Shown one piece after another: positions 21,863 to 30,798 of a stretch of DNA of 64,000 nt (within the stretch, counting starts at the first letter, position 1; every line of letters starts with the position of its first letter). The notes under the pieces were generated by a model. It saw only the letters and a program-made list of their open reading frames with translations. It was not told where the DNA came from and ran no database searches. Origin of the DNA: Helicobacter trogontum (GTDB lineage Bacteria > Campylobacterota > Campylobacteria > Campylobacterales > Helicobacteraceae); NCBI RefSeq assembly GCF_000765905.2, contig NZ_JRPL02000007.1, positions 48,583-112,582 on the forward strand, given 5' to 3'. Position numbers and translations under genes: made by a program.

Positions 21863-22822
21863 CTAGCACAACATCAACTCTCGCACCGCTTTTTCAATCT
21901 CGACAGGATTAGATTTTGATATGAATTCATCTGCATCAAGTGATAATGCCATCTCTTCGTTGCTCGTGCCGCTCATTGAAGAATTTACAACAATAGGTAT
22001 ATGTTTTGATACCGCATTCGATTTTACTTGTTTAATCACTTCAAAACCACTTGCTTCGGGCATTTCTAGATCGGTGATGATAAGCCCAATTTCTGAAATG
22101 TCAGTATCTGGGCTAAATAAATAATCAAGTAATTTTTGCCCATTAATAAAATCGATATGGACGACACCTAACCTATTGAGAATAGTTTGCATAGTTTTTA
22201 GCACACTTGGACTATCGTCTGCAAGTAATATCTTTTTTGTTGTAACAACTTGACTAATACTCTCCATTTCTTTGTTTTTTTCCTCTTCAATCCATGGGAA
22301 TACGTCAAGAAGCATTTTTTCAATATCAACAACCTGCACTAACTTGCCATCATAATACCTTGTACGTGAGACAAGTTTGCCATTGCCCCCACTGCTACCC
22401 CCAACACCCGCACTTTGTTCTATTTCTGTCCATTTTTTATTTAAGATTCGATCCGCCTCATAGATACGTACCCCAATCGTCCATCTTGAGAACTCACATA
22501 TCATCACGATGTCATCTTCACCTTTTTGTCTTGGTACGGCATAATTACGCAGATTCTTTGTAGGCATTGCAGGATCATAAAAAAACCATTTACGCATATC
22601 AATGAGCGGTATTGTGAGTTCACGTATTGTAATAAGTCCTTCTACAAGAGAATTTGGCTCATGACTTACAATAGTAATGGCTCCATTGTATTTCACGACT
22701 TCCCTTATCTTAAACACATTAACCGCATATAAATCTTTTCCTTTTTCCAAACGGAAGCAAAGTAGCTGTAATTCATTATTTTTATGCAAACTAGTTACTT
22801 GATCGATATTTGACATTGCCAT
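21863..22822 (-). CDS. cheV: Chemotaxis coupling protein CheV (CheW-receiver fusion)
   Basis: 319 residues from ATG 22822 (AAAGG eight bases upstream). An N-terminal CheW domain (LLCFRLEKGKDLYAVNVFKIREVV ... LTIPLIDMRKWF) joins a C-terminal response-regulator receiver with acidic pair in LLADDSP, phospho-acceptor Asp in LIITDLEMP, NSSMSG and the Lys in DEFISKSNP. It links chemoreceptors to CheA at the cell pole and is tuned by phosphorylation. H. pylori has three CheV paralogues; the length here is closest to CheV1, but which paralogue it is cannot be settled from motifs. nspC lies downstream on the same strand after about 105 bases. Confidence 0.93.
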   Translation of the reverse strand: MAMSNIDQVTSLHKNNELQLLCFRLEKGKDLYAVNVFKIREVVKYNGAITIVSHEPNSLVEGLITIRELTIPLIDMRKWFFYDPAMPTKNLRNYAVPRQKGEDDIVMICEFSRWTIGVRIYEADRILNKKWTEIEQSAGVGGSSGGNGKLVSRTRYYDGKLVQVVDIEKMLLDVFPWIEEEKNKEMESISQVVTTKKILLADDSPSVLKTMQTILNRLGVVHIDFINGQKLLDYLFSPDTDISEIGLIITDLEMPEASGFEVIKQVKSNAVSKHIPIVVNSSMSGTSNEEMALSLDADEFISKSNPVEIEKAVRELMLC

Positions 22823-23149
22823 ATTTAAGCCTTTAATAGATAAAATTGCATAATCGTGTAAAATCATAGCATATTTATTCTAACCAATATATTGTTTTAT
22901 TTATTGCATGTACTAAATTTGTAGTATAAAATACCGAGCAAGTATTGTTGTTTATGGAATCTCTATAGTACCTCTATTTCTCATTCAATGCGATTGTGTT
23001 TGGTGTTAATAAAGCCTTATTGAAGATTAGAGTTTCAAACCAGGAATAACCTTAAGACAAAGAGAAAGTATAAATATTAAGTATTTGATAGTAGAATTTC
23101 ACTTTTGTTGTAATTCTCTAAAACTTTTCAAATTATTCAAGGGCGTATT
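22823..23149. other. Divergent promoter region between cheV and lepB
   Basis: About 330 bases between divergent genes. A TATGAT-like -10 for cheV is plausible on the minus strand near 22870. I see no operator or RNA gene. Confidence 0.4.
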
Positions 23150-24064
23150 ATGAAGTTTTTAAAATTGATTGGTAATTTTGTGTCAAGTTGGACTGGGGCG
23201 ATTGTCATTGTATTGTGTTTGGTATTTTTTGTGGCACAAGGTTTTATTATCCCTAGCCGTTCAATGGTTGGATCACTTCATGAAGGCGATATGATGTTTG
23301 TAAAAAAATATTCCTATGGAATCACAATACCAAAGATCCCATGGCTTGAAATCCCAATCTTACCAGATTTTCATGGCAATAGACATATAATCGAGGGGGA
23401 TAGACCTAAAAGAGGTGATATAGTCGTATTTAATCCACCTGGAGATGACAAAACATATTATGTAAAAAGAAATTTTGCTGTAGGTGGAGATAAGGTTGTA
23501 TTCGCAAAGGATGGTATGTATTTGCGACCATTTGAGGGTGATTCATATATTGATACGCATTTTAAAGACTATGAGACAAGAGAGTTCTTTAATGAAAGGT
23601 ATGTAAAAGAGCCTTATGCGAAAGAATACATTGGGATTCATTATGGAGAAAAAGATTATAAAACAATACCTTTTCAGAGTTATGATTTGATGTATCATCG
23701 TGCACGCATAGGTGGGACAAATAATGCGTTACCAAATGGTAATGGTGTAGCCATGGAGCTTATATATGAAGGTGGCGAAGAGGTTTTTTATAAAGAAATT
23801 AATAGTGATTCTTTTTTTATGGTTGGGGATAATCGCGATAATAGCGAGGATTCTAGATTTTGGGGTGTGGTTGATTATAGTCGTATCGTAGGGCAGCCAT
23901 GGTTTACTTATTTTAGCATTACTCTGACTGATAGCGTGGAATCAGAGGCAAGTGAACCCATCAATCGCTACAAAGTGCGTTGGCAGAGAATGTTTAAAGG
24001 TATAGAATCTTTGCAAAAAGAGGCACAGAAATTTGAGGGTGAAGTCAGACCTTACGATTTATAA
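23150..24064 (+). CDS. lepB: Signal peptidase I
   Basis: Inner-membrane enzyme that removes signal peptides after Sec export. 304 residues: one membrane helix at about 13-32, the catalytic Ser in IPSRSMVGSLHEGD, the catalytic Lys in YYVKRNFAVGGDKV, and the closing box FFMVGDNRDNSEDSRFWG. A long insert between the Lys and the last box is usual in Helicobacter LepB. ATG at 23150. It heads a cluster lepB-M50 homologue-rpiB-coiled coil-apt, all on the plus strand with short gaps, the same order as H. pylori HP0576 to HP0572 as I recall it. Confidence 0.95.
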   Translation: MKFLKLIGNFVSSWTGAIVIVLCLVFFVAQGFIIPSRSMVGSLHEGDMMFVKKYSYGITIPKIPWLEIPILPDFHGNRHIIEGDRPKRGDIVVFNPPGDDKTYYVKRNFAVGGDKVVFAKDGMYLRPFEGDSYIDTHFKDYETREFFNERYVKEPYAKEYIGIHYGEKDYKTIPFQSYDLMYHRARIGGTNNALPNGNGVAMELIYEGGEEVFYKEINSDSFFMVGDNRDNSEDSRFWGVVDYSRIVGQPWFTYFSITLTDSVESEASEPINRYKVRWQRMFKGIESLQKEAQKFEGEVRPYDL

Positions 24065-24127
24065 ATATGAATGTATATATTAGCTGTATCGTGATTGACA
24101 GGTTTAGAGTATTTCAAGGATTGAAAA

Positions 24128-24796
24128 ATGGACGATTTAGACATCGCTGAAGTTGTAGTAACTATTAGTTGTTACATCGTTGCATTATTGTTTTCTGCTG
24201 TTGGCAGGGAGATTCTATCAGGTTTAATGGCGTTACGTTATGGCGATGAAACACCGCGAGAATCTAATCGAGTGACACTCAATCCTTTAAAACATGTTGA
24301 TATACTTGGCACTTTTGTTATCCCACTTACACTAATTATTTTAGGAGCAAATTTTATATTTGGATATGCCAAACCTATGCCAATCAATTACGAGAATATT
24401 AGAGAAAGAACAGGTTATAAAGGTTGCCTTTATGTTGCATTATCTGGGACATTTTTTAATTTTCTTATTGCATTGTGTTGTGTGGTAATCTTGAGATTTG
24501 GTATAGAATTAAATCTTATGCAAAATGGTGATTTTACTGTGCAGTTCTTTTTTATCCTTTTGCAAGTCAATATTATGTTGGCTATCTTTAATTTGCTGCC
24601 TATTCCACCGCTAAATGGTGCTTTGATACTAGCATATATAGGACTTTATTTCCAAAACAGCTTCTTTGCGAGATTGTATAATAATGTTGAAAAATATGGT
24701 ATGATTTTAATCATTATCATTTTATTGTTTCCACCAACAAATGAGGCAATATTATTGGTTATGAAAAATACACTCTTATTCTTTTTGAAACTTTAA
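24128..24796 (+). CDS. Site-2-protease (M50) family membrane protein lacking zinc ligands
   Basis: 222 residues, about five membrane segments. Fold markers of the short bacterial M50B branch are plain: VTLNPLKHVDILGT, GYAKPMPIN, and FNLLPIPPLNG. Yet the catalytic HExxH is REILS (residues 27-31), so both His ligands are Arg and Ser while the Glu remains. The third ligand, the Asp of PPLDG, is Asn163. It therefore should not bind zinc and is probably a pseudoprotease: a substrate-binding or scaffold protein in the inner membrane. It sits between lepB and rpiB (10 bases to rpiB). Whether the H. pylori orthologue shares the substitutions I cannot check. Confidence 0.85.
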   Translation: MDDLDIAEVVVTISCYIVALLFSAVGREILSGLMALRYGDETPRESNRVTLNPLKHVDILGTFVIPLTLIILGANFIFGYAKPMPINYENIRERTGYKGCLYVALSGTFFNFLIALCCVVILRFGIELNLMQNGDFTVQFFFILLQVNIMLAIFNLLPIPPLNGALILAYIGLYFQNSFFARLYNNVEKYGMILIIIILLFPPTNEAILLVMKNTLLFFLKL

Positions 24797-24806
24797 TAAA
24801 AGGAAC

Positions 24807-25247
24807 ATGATGATATTTATAGCAAGTGATCATGCAGGGTTAAATATAAAGCGAGTTGCAACAAAATATTGTAAAGAACATAATATTGAATTTAAAGATT
24901 TAGGTGTGCACGTTAGCGATAGTGTAGATTATCCGGATATGGCAGAAACTTTATGCCAAGAGATGCTAAAAGATATAGATAATAGCATTGGTATATTGAT
25001 TTGTGGCAGTGGAATTGGAATGAGTATTGCTGCTAATAGACATCGTGCTATTCGTGCTGCCCTGTGCTTTGATCCTTATACGGCTGCGGTTGCAAGAAAG
25101 CACAACAATGCAAATGTTCTATGTTTAGGAGAGAGAGTTATAGGTGCTGGCGTTGCTGAAGCTGTCATAGAAGTGTTTCTAAATGAGGCGTTTGAAGGCG
25201 ATAGGCACATAATAAGGGTTGAAAAACTCACAAACATAAAGGATTGA
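24807..25247 (+). CDS. rpiB: Ribose-5-phosphate isomerase B
   Basis: RpiB/LacAB-family isomerase of 146 residues that interconverts ribose-5-phosphate and ribulose-5-phosphate. It opens with IASDHAGLNIKR (phosphate-binding) and shows DYPDMAETLCQ, ICGSGIGMSIAANR with its catalytic Cys, and NNANVLCLGERV. AAAAGGAAC precedes ATG 24807; a second ATG follows directly. The stop overlaps the upstream edge of the next gene, so the two are probably cotranslated. Confidence 0.94.
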   Translation: MMIFIASDHAGLNIKRVATKYCKEHNIEFKDLGVHVSDSVDYPDMAETLCQEMLKDIDNSIGILICGSGIGMSIAANRHRAIRAALCFDPYTAAVARKHNNANVLCLGERVIGAGVAEAVIEVFLNEAFEGDRHIIRVEKLTNIKD

Positions 25248-25249
25248 AA

Positions 25250-25588
25250 ATGAGCGAAGTAGCTGCTTGGTTTGGATTAACTATCTTTATCCTCTTTGTT
25301 TTATTTATGGTGGTGGTGGCTTTTTACTACAAAAGTATAGCACAAAAAGAGCGAAAAGAATCTTCACATATGAAATACACTCTTGTGGAAACAGAAGTTT
25401 TAATACAAAAGCACCAACTCTCATTGCAAAGGGCGTTAGGTAATATTGATATATTAACAAAAGAACTTAATTCATTGAAAAGTGAAGTCAAGACACTAAA
25501 GCAAAGAAATTCGCAATATCGTATAGAAACAGATAATTATAAAAGCCGCATTAAGGATTTAGAACAAAAGATAGAAGCACTCTTGTAG
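25250..25588 (+). CDS. Small membrane-anchored coiled-coil protein
   Basis: 112 residues: a membrane helix at about 6-27 followed by an uninterrupted coiled coil to the C-terminus (RALGNIDILTKELNSLKSEV). No enzymatic motif. The start at ATG 25250 follows GGATTGAAA, two bases after the rpiB stop. Its place between rpiB and apt matches the small gene found there in H. pylori. Function unknown; the short length and anchor suggest an envelope scaffold. Confidence 0.7.
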   Translation: MSEVAAWFGLTIFILFVLFMVVVAFYYKSIAQKERKESSHMKYTLVETEVLIQKHQLSLQRALGNIDILTKELNSLKSEVKTLKQRNSQYRIETDNYKSRIKDLEQKIEALL

Positions 25589-25627
25589 TGTTCTGAAATC
25601 TTTTAGACTTTTTGAAGGATTTGTGTG

Positions 25628-26323
25628 ATGTTTTTTAGATTAAATTTTACAAAGGGGGCGAGTATGGTGAGGAAGAAACCCAATGAGATTGAAAAACCTA
25701 TCAATGCGTTTAGTGAAGAAGACTTGATATTGGAAGATTCTGCAAATCATACTGAAGTTAAAATGGCAAAACACAAACCGACATTGCGTGAAGAAATCGA
25801 GAAAGCAATCACTGATGTGCCAGATTTTCCAAAGAAAGGAATTTTATTTAAAGATATTACAACATTTTTACATAATGGAAAGCTTTTTCATGAGTATATA
25901 CAAATGTTGGTACACAGATATCAAGCTTATAAGGTAGAATATGTAATTGGGATTGAGGCAAGAGGTTTTATGATTGCTTCTGCATTGGCATTTGCACTAA
26001 ATGCAGGTTTTGTTCCAATTAGAAAAAAGGGAAAATTACCTGGCAATGTGCTTTCGCAAACTTACTCACTTGAGTATGGTAAAGATTCTGTGGAGATAAA
26101 AGAAAACGCATTTGCTGGATTAAAGGGAGTTAATGTTATTCTTATTGACGACTTGATAGCTACAGGTGGTACAGCCAATGCAGCTTTAAATCTTATCTCA
26201 AAGCTTGAGGCAAAATGTATTGAGTTGTGTTGTCTTGTTAATCTCCTTGAATTCGCAGAAAATAAAGAAAGAAAGGAAATAGAGTCTAAAACACATATTT
26301 TTTCACTTATTGATATTGAATAA
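25628..26323 (+). CDS. apt: Adenine phosphoribosyltransferase with N-terminal extension
   Basis: Salvages adenine to AMP with PRPP. The family core starts at LREEIEKAITDVPDFPKKGILFKDIT, about residue 53, and carries GIEARGFMIASALA, PIRKKGKLPG and the PRPP loop VILIDDLIATGGTANAA. Usual length is about 180; 231 result from ATG 25628, the start with the best Shine-Dalgarno (AAGGA eight bases away). ATG 25664 (after AAAGGGGGCGAGT) and ATG 25763, which gives a normal-length enzyme, are alternatives, so the 45-residue acidic extension may or may not be translated. Last gene of the lepB cluster. Confidence 0.92.
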   Translation: MFFRLNFTKGASMVRKKPNEIEKPINAFSEEDLILEDSANHTEVKMAKHKPTLREEIEKAITDVPDFPKKGILFKDITTFLHNGKLFHEYIQMLVHRYQAYKVEYVIGIEARGFMIASALAFALNAGFVPIRKKGKLPGNVLSQTYSLEYGKDSVEIKENAFAGLKGVNVILIDDLIATGGTANAALNLISKLEAKCIELCCLVNLLEFAENKERKEIESKTHIFSLIDIE

Positions 26324-26530
26324 TAAGCATGTGATAGAATAGAGATTCTTGATAGTATTAGAATTCCATAAGACACAAGGTGTGAGTTTCTATAATTTTG
26401 CATTCATATACATGAGTTAGTCTTATGTGGGTTTTGCTAATGTAGACTTAGAAATATATAAAAGAGTGGGGGTTTCAAAAACATTGATTGTCGTGTTCGT
26501 TATGCATATGATTTAAAGAAAGGAATATTG

Positions 26531-26830
26531 ATGAATAAGTTATTTGTTTGCAAAGTAAATTATACAAAACCTTTTAGTCAAGTTGAGCAATTTTTAGCAG
26601 AACATAGAGCATATCTCAAATTGGGTTATGATTCTAATGTGCTTCTAGCTTCAGGTCCTAGGAATCCAAAAGATGGTGGGCTTATTATAGGTCGATTTTG
26701 TGATAGGGATTCTGTGCTTGATTTTGCCAAAAAAGATCCATTCTGCATTAATAATGTTGCTGAATATGAGATTATTGAATTTGAAGCTGTGCTGTATTCT
26801 AAGGTCTTAGATGATTTTTTTAAAGCTTAG
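26531..26830 (+). CDS. YciI-family protein
   Basis: 99 residues with the YCII-related ferredoxin-like fold: FVCKVNYTKPFSQVEQFLAEHRAYL, then LLASGPRNPKDGGLIIG and DPFCINNVAEYEIIEF, in which the family His and Asp positions (LAEHRAYL, KDPF) are present. The start is ATG 26531 (AAAGGAATATTG upstream), though a TTG directly before could be read. Family members are small, possibly catalytic dimers with few known functions. It lies about 200 bases after apt and is probably separate. Confidence 0.8.
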   Translation: MNKLFVCKVNYTKPFSQVEQFLAEHRAYLKLGYDSNVLLASGPRNPKDGGLIIGRFCDRDSVLDFAKKDPFCINNVAEYEIIEFEAVLYSKVLDDFFKA

Positions 26831-27377
26831 TTTTTATGGAATTTATACATTTTGTTTGCGGACAGTGAGACAGATTGAAGATATATTGCATGTATTATGA
26901 AGATAATGCAACAAAAGATTAAGTTTATACTTGGTTGCGTGTTGATAATGAAATAATAGATATTAGAATCTCGCGCATCAATATTTTATCTTAAAAAATT
27001 GTTTTACAAATTAAGATATGTATTGTATATATTGGTAGTATATAATTGAGCTGTGTTTGTATAGACTTAGATCTATAAATTTGCTTAAATTGCTTCAATG
27101 CTTCTTATAAAAGCTATACAAAACTGCTTAATACAATATATTCTAAAGGCTTTTGTTTGCAAATATTTGTTTAGATATCTCTTTATAGGGTTGTGCAGGG
27201 AGTTTTTACTATAATTTTTCATATTTTGTAATTACTTAAACCTAAAAGCTAGTGTGTGTTGCTTGTGCTTGTTTTATTATTTATATGCATACATATAAAG
27301 GTTTATAACTAAGACAAATTTTAGATATCATGCCCCCAATATAATAACTTGATTGATAGATTGCATATTCGACAATG
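26831..27377. other. Gene-free A/T-rich spacer
   Basis: About 550 bases between convergent genes. No clear hairpin with a T-run, no RNA gene. Confidence 0.45.
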
Positions 27378-28358
27378 TTAATGTATATTACATGATTTTT
27401 TATCCCCAAACTTACAGGCTTTATTGAAATATTCATCTGCTATCTGTTTGTCGCGACGCACACCTGTGCCATCATAATACATTGCACCGAGATTGTAACA
27501 TGCGCTAGAATGTCCCATATTGCATGATTTTGTATAAAGCCCTAATGCTTTTGGATAATCAATACTTACGCCATCACCCTTATTATACATAATCCCCAAA
27601 CTATAACAAGCCTTAATATGATGCATGTCACATGCTTTAGTGTATAATCTAATTGCTTCTGAATAACTTTGTTCTACCCCATAGCCATAGTCAAACAAGA
27701 TTCCAAGATTATAGCATGCTCCAGCCCTATTGTCTGCACATACCTTTGTGAAAAAATCTCTGGCTTTATTGTAATCTTTTGCAATACCCTCACCCTTTGC
27801 ATACATAACTCCGAGATTATCACAAGCATCATCATGCCCATATTCACATGCTTTTGCATACAGATCAGCTGCTTTCTCGTAGTTTCCATCTCCACCTTTA
27901 CCATAAAAATAAAGATTTCCTAAGCTATAGCAGCCCTCTGCTTTTTTACCATCACATGACTTTATATATAAATCACGTGCCTTTTTTTCATTTTTTTCTA
28001 CACCCAAACCACCCATATATAAAAAGCCAAGATTAAGGCATGCAGAAGCATGTTCAGCACTACAAGCTTGTGTATATAACTCAGAGGCTTGTTTGTAGTC
28101 TTGTGATACGCCTTGTCCTTCTTGGTATAGCACTCCCAGGTTATAGCAAGCATTCATCTCCTTGGCATTACACGCTTTACGCCAAAATTCCTGTGCTTTT
28201 GTGTAATCTTGCGCTACACCATCAGCCACATAATACATATCGCCAAGCATGGAGCAGGCTGTCATATTGCCTTTATTGCAATGCTTAGTAATATTAGAGA
28301 TATCCGCAGCGAATACCACTTGACACAATAACAATAATATATTACTAGTTTTTTTCAT
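27378..28358 (-). CDS. Secreted cysteine-paired Sel1-repeat protein (Hcp type)
   Basis: 326 residues: signal sequence (MKKTSNILLLLCQVVFAADI) and then eight full 36-residue Sel1-like repeats plus a partial ninth, each starting with C....... AC.NLG.xY and so holding a disulfide-forming Cys pair. This is the architecture of Helicobacter cysteine-rich proteins (HcpA-E), periplasmic or secreted proteins that are recognised by host immunity and some of which bind beta-lactams. Start ATG 28358 has GGAGAATAAT upstream; an earlier in-frame start would destroy the signal peptide. The perfect phase of the repeats indicates expansion by tandem duplication. Confidence 0.9.
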   Translation of the reverse strand: MKKTSNILLLLCQVVFAADISNITKHCNKGNMTACSMLGDMYYVADGVAQDYTKAQEFWRKACNAKEMNACYNLGVLYQEGQGVSQDYKQASELYTQACSAEHASACLNLGFLYMGGLGVEKNEKKARDLYIKSCDGKKAEGCYSLGNLYFYGKGGDGNYEKAADLYAKACEYGHDDACDNLGVMYAKGEGIAKDYNKARDFFTKVCADNRAGACYNLGILFDYGYGVEQSYSEAIRLYTKACDMHHIKACYSLGIMYNKGDGVSIDYPKALGLYTKSCNMGHSSACYNLGAMYYDGTGVRRDKQIADEYFNKACKFGDKKSCNIH

Positions 28359-28521
28359 ATTATTCTCCAAGCGAATTCCGCTCAAATCAAACAGAAGATT
28401 CTGATAAACATATGATTCATAATATTTATATAGAAAAATTGCGATTACGCAAATAAAATATTATAATAGCATAAAATAAAGTGCATAGCTTAAAGATTTA
28501 AGATTGATTGTAAGGATTTTA

Positions 28522-28794
28522 ATGGAGAAAGAAAACGCAAAAAATATACACAGGAGATTAAAAAAAATCTCAGGTCAATTAAATGCAATCGATAAAATGG
28601 TTGATGATGAGGTGGCGTGTGTGGATATTTTAATACAAATCAATGCTGCTAAAAGCGCATTACATAAAGTTGGGCAAATTGTATTAGAGGGGCATGTAAC
28701 GCATTGTATGAAAGATGCTATAAAGCATGGAGATTCTGATAAAAGTCTTGATGAATTGGCAAAAGCCATAGAGCATTTCTCGCGTATGTCTTAG
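28522..28794 (+). CDS. CsoR/RcnR/FrmR-family metal- or aldehyde-sensing repressor
   Basis: 90 residues of the DUF156 four-helix family: IHRRLKKISGQLNAIDKMV, then ACVDILIQINAAKSALHKVGQIVLEGHVTHC. The Cys in VACVD and the His and Cys of GHVTHC occupy the positions of the CsoR copper ligands, so Cu(I) sensing is possible; nickel (RcnR) or formaldehyde (FrmR) sensing is not excluded. Start ATG 28522 matches the family N-terminus better than one six codons earlier, and TAAGGATTTTA precedes it. No copper pump gene is beside it, so its target must be elsewhere. It is divergent from the Sel1 protein gene with a 160-base gap. Confidence 0.8.
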   Translation: MEKENAKNIHRRLKKISGQLNAIDKMVDDEVACVDILIQINAAKSALHKVGQIVLEGHVTHCMKDAIKHGDSDKSLDELAKAIEHFSRMS

Positions 28795-28982
28795 TAGTGC
28801 ATGGTGGTAATTATGAGGTTAGAATCTTTTATCATCAACTTAGAGTGGAGATCTTCAAATTCAAGGTGGTATTTGAGTTGTGTTGCAAGTAATATCTTGT
28901 AAATATGAAATATAGTAATGTGAAGTTGAAATAAATATGATTTTATAGATTGTCTAGCAAATAAATTTTAAGGATTGTTACC

Positions 28983-29327
28983 ATGAATATGGGATTTACA
29001 CTTGAAGGTGAATTGCAAGGAAGAAAGCTTAGTCTTACGTGTACAGGTGTTATTAAAGATTATGAATCCTTCAAGGCGTTTAAAGCAGACTTATTTGACA
29101 TTGTAGGTGTGAGTGAAATAGAGCATCTAAGGGAGAAGTCATTTGATGAATTGGAAGTGAAATTTGCAGATTCTCACCCATTGCCTGATTGTCTTGTAGG
29201 CTTCTTTTTAAAGCTATCAGAAAGGGATAAAATAGCAGTGAGCTTAATGACAAACGAAAATAAAATGTTAAGTTTTTTCATTTCGCTATTTCTAGATGAT
29301 AAATTAAACGTGCGTTTATATTTGTAA
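28983..29327 (+). CDS. Unknown 114-residue protein, possibly STAS-like
   Basis: No signal sequence. The alternation of strands and helices (TLEGELQGRKLSLTCTGVI, then ELEVKFADS..., LVGFFLKLSERDKIAVSLM, LNVRLYL) vaguely resembles a STAS/anti-sigma-antagonist fold without the conserved Ser. That is a structural impression only. ATG 28983 follows AAGGATTGTTACC. It lies 54 bases before the aminotransferase gene and may be cotranscribed with it. Confidence 0.5.
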   Translation: MNMGFTLEGELQGRKLSLTCTGVIKDYESFKAFKADLFDIVGVSEIEHLREKSFDELEVKFADSHPLPDCLVGFFLKLSERDKIAVSLMTNENKMLSFFISLFLDDKLNVRLYL

Positions 29328-29380
29328 TTGAAAATATTTTGATACTATTCTGTATCTTTTAATATCAAGAAGGAGTTGTA

Positions 29381-30562
29381 ATGCAACAATATTCTAAGAG
29401 GATCTTAAGCCTTAGCGAATCTGCGACAATTGCAGTAGCAAGTCTAGCAAGAAAGCTACAAGCAGAAGGTAAAGATGTGTTGAGTTTTAGTGCAGGGGAA
29501 CCTGATTTTGATACACCTCAAGTGATCAAAGATGAAGCAATAAGGGCGCTAAATTGTGGTTTTACAAAATATACTGCTGTTGCAGGCATACCAGAGCTTT
29601 TAAAAGCAATTTCACAAAAGTTAAAAAGAGATAACAATTTAGATTATGATCCAAAAGAGATCATTGTAAGTAATGGTGCAAAGCAATCGCTGTTTAATGC
29701 ATTTCAAGCTATTATTGATGATGGTGATGAGGTATTAATCCCAACTCCATATTGGGTAACTTACCCCGAGTTGGTTACATATAGCGGTGGAAAACCCGTA
29801 TTCATTGAGACAAAAGAAGAATATGGTTTTAAAGCAAGGGGGATTGATTTTGAAAGAGCAATCACACCAAGAACTAAAGCCATAGTGCTTACAAGTCCGT
29901 CTAACCCAACAGGTATGATTTATACAAAAGAAGAGTTAGAGTCAGTGATTGAAGTGGCTTTGAAACATAATCTTTGGATTATCAGTGATGAAATGTATGA
30001 GAAGTTGGTGTATGATGGTGCTTTCACAAGCATTGCATCACTCAATGATTCTATTATGCAAAAAACAATTACTATTAACGGATTAAGCAAATCTGTAGCT
30101 ATGACTGGCTGGCGTATGGGTTATGCAGCGTGTAAAGACCAAAAGCTAATTAAACTTATGGATAATTTACAAAGCCAATGCACTTCAAATATCAATTCTA
30201 TTACGCAAAGGGCTTCAATTGTAGCTCTTAATGGTAGTGCAGATTCTGAGATTGAATCAATGCGAGAAGCATTTAAAGAGCGTAGAGATGTTGCATGTAA
30301 ATTAATTGATGAAATACCAGGTATTAGCGTTGTAAAGCCCGATGGAGCATTTTATCTCTTCATAAATATAAACAATGTAAAAGGCTATAATGGTAATAGT
30401 ATGGAGTTCTGCAAAGCTTTGCTTGAGAAAGTTGGCGTTGCATTAGTGCCAGGAAGTGCATTTGGTATGGATGGTTTTGTTCGTATGAGTTTTGCATGTG
30501 ATTTGGCACAGATTAAAGAGGGCTTTGTGCGTATTAATAAATTTGTTCGAGGTGAGTGTTAG
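29381..30562 (+). CDS. aspB: Aspartate aminotransferase (class I, PLP)
   Basis: 393 residues of the aminotransferase Ib subgroup. Visible: SFSAGEPDFDTP near the start, the substrate segment TPYWVTYPE, SNPTGMIY, and the PLP lysine in NGLSKSVAMTGWRMGY, with the arginine that binds the alpha-carboxylate in FVRMSFA. It should move amino groups between aspartate, glutamate and their oxo-acids, providing the aspartate used by argG just downstream. GAAGGAGTTGTA precedes ATG 29381. A hairpin with a T-run follows 70 bases after the stop. Confidence 0.92.
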   Translation: MQQYSKRILSLSESATIAVASLARKLQAEGKDVLSFSAGEPDFDTPQVIKDEAIRALNCGFTKYTAVAGIPELLKAISQKLKRDNNLDYDPKEIIVSNGAKQSLFNAFQAIIDDGDEVLIPTPYWVTYPELVTYSGGKPVFIETKEEYGFKARGIDFERAITPRTKAIVLTSPSNPTGMIYTKEELESVIEVALKHNLWIISDEMYEKLVYDGAFTSIASLNDSIMQKTITINGLSKSVAMTGWRMGYAACKDQKLIKLMDNLQSQCTSNINSITQRASIVALNGSADSEIESMREAFKERRDVACKLIDEIPGISVVKPDGAFYLFININNVKGYNGNSMEFCKALLEKVGVALVPGSAFGMDGFVRMSFACDLAQIKEGFVRINKFVRGEC

Positions 30563-30630
30563 TTTAGAAGGTCTAGATTCTACCTAAATTGGGTCATCTT
30601 GTTGTGAGAAGTGCGATGAATGTAAATATG

Positions 30631-30665
30631 CTAGAATCTTGAATAGTTAGATTCTAGGTATTTTT
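30631..30665 (+). terminator. Factor-independent terminator after aspB, built from AGAATCT arms
   Basis: CTAGAATCT (30631-30639), nine-base loop, AGATTCTAG (30649-30657), then GTATTTTTGG. Perfect 9-bp stem with a T-run, 68 bases after the aspB stop. The arms are the repeated word in inverted orientation. Confidence 0.7.
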
Positions 30666-30798
30666 GGTATTTGTGATATAGAGTATAATTTGAATAGTTT
30701 GGATTGCAATAAGACATAAAAATTAAAAGTAAATAGTCTTGTATAATTCAATCCCCAAAATTTATTTAATTTAGAATCTCAATTTTTAGGAGTAAGTT

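Noticed and set aside
27378..28385. Sel1 repeats as a CRISPR-like or satellite DNA repeat
   Set aside because: The 108-base periodicity reflects 36-residue protein repeats; the DNA copies are diverged and in frame.
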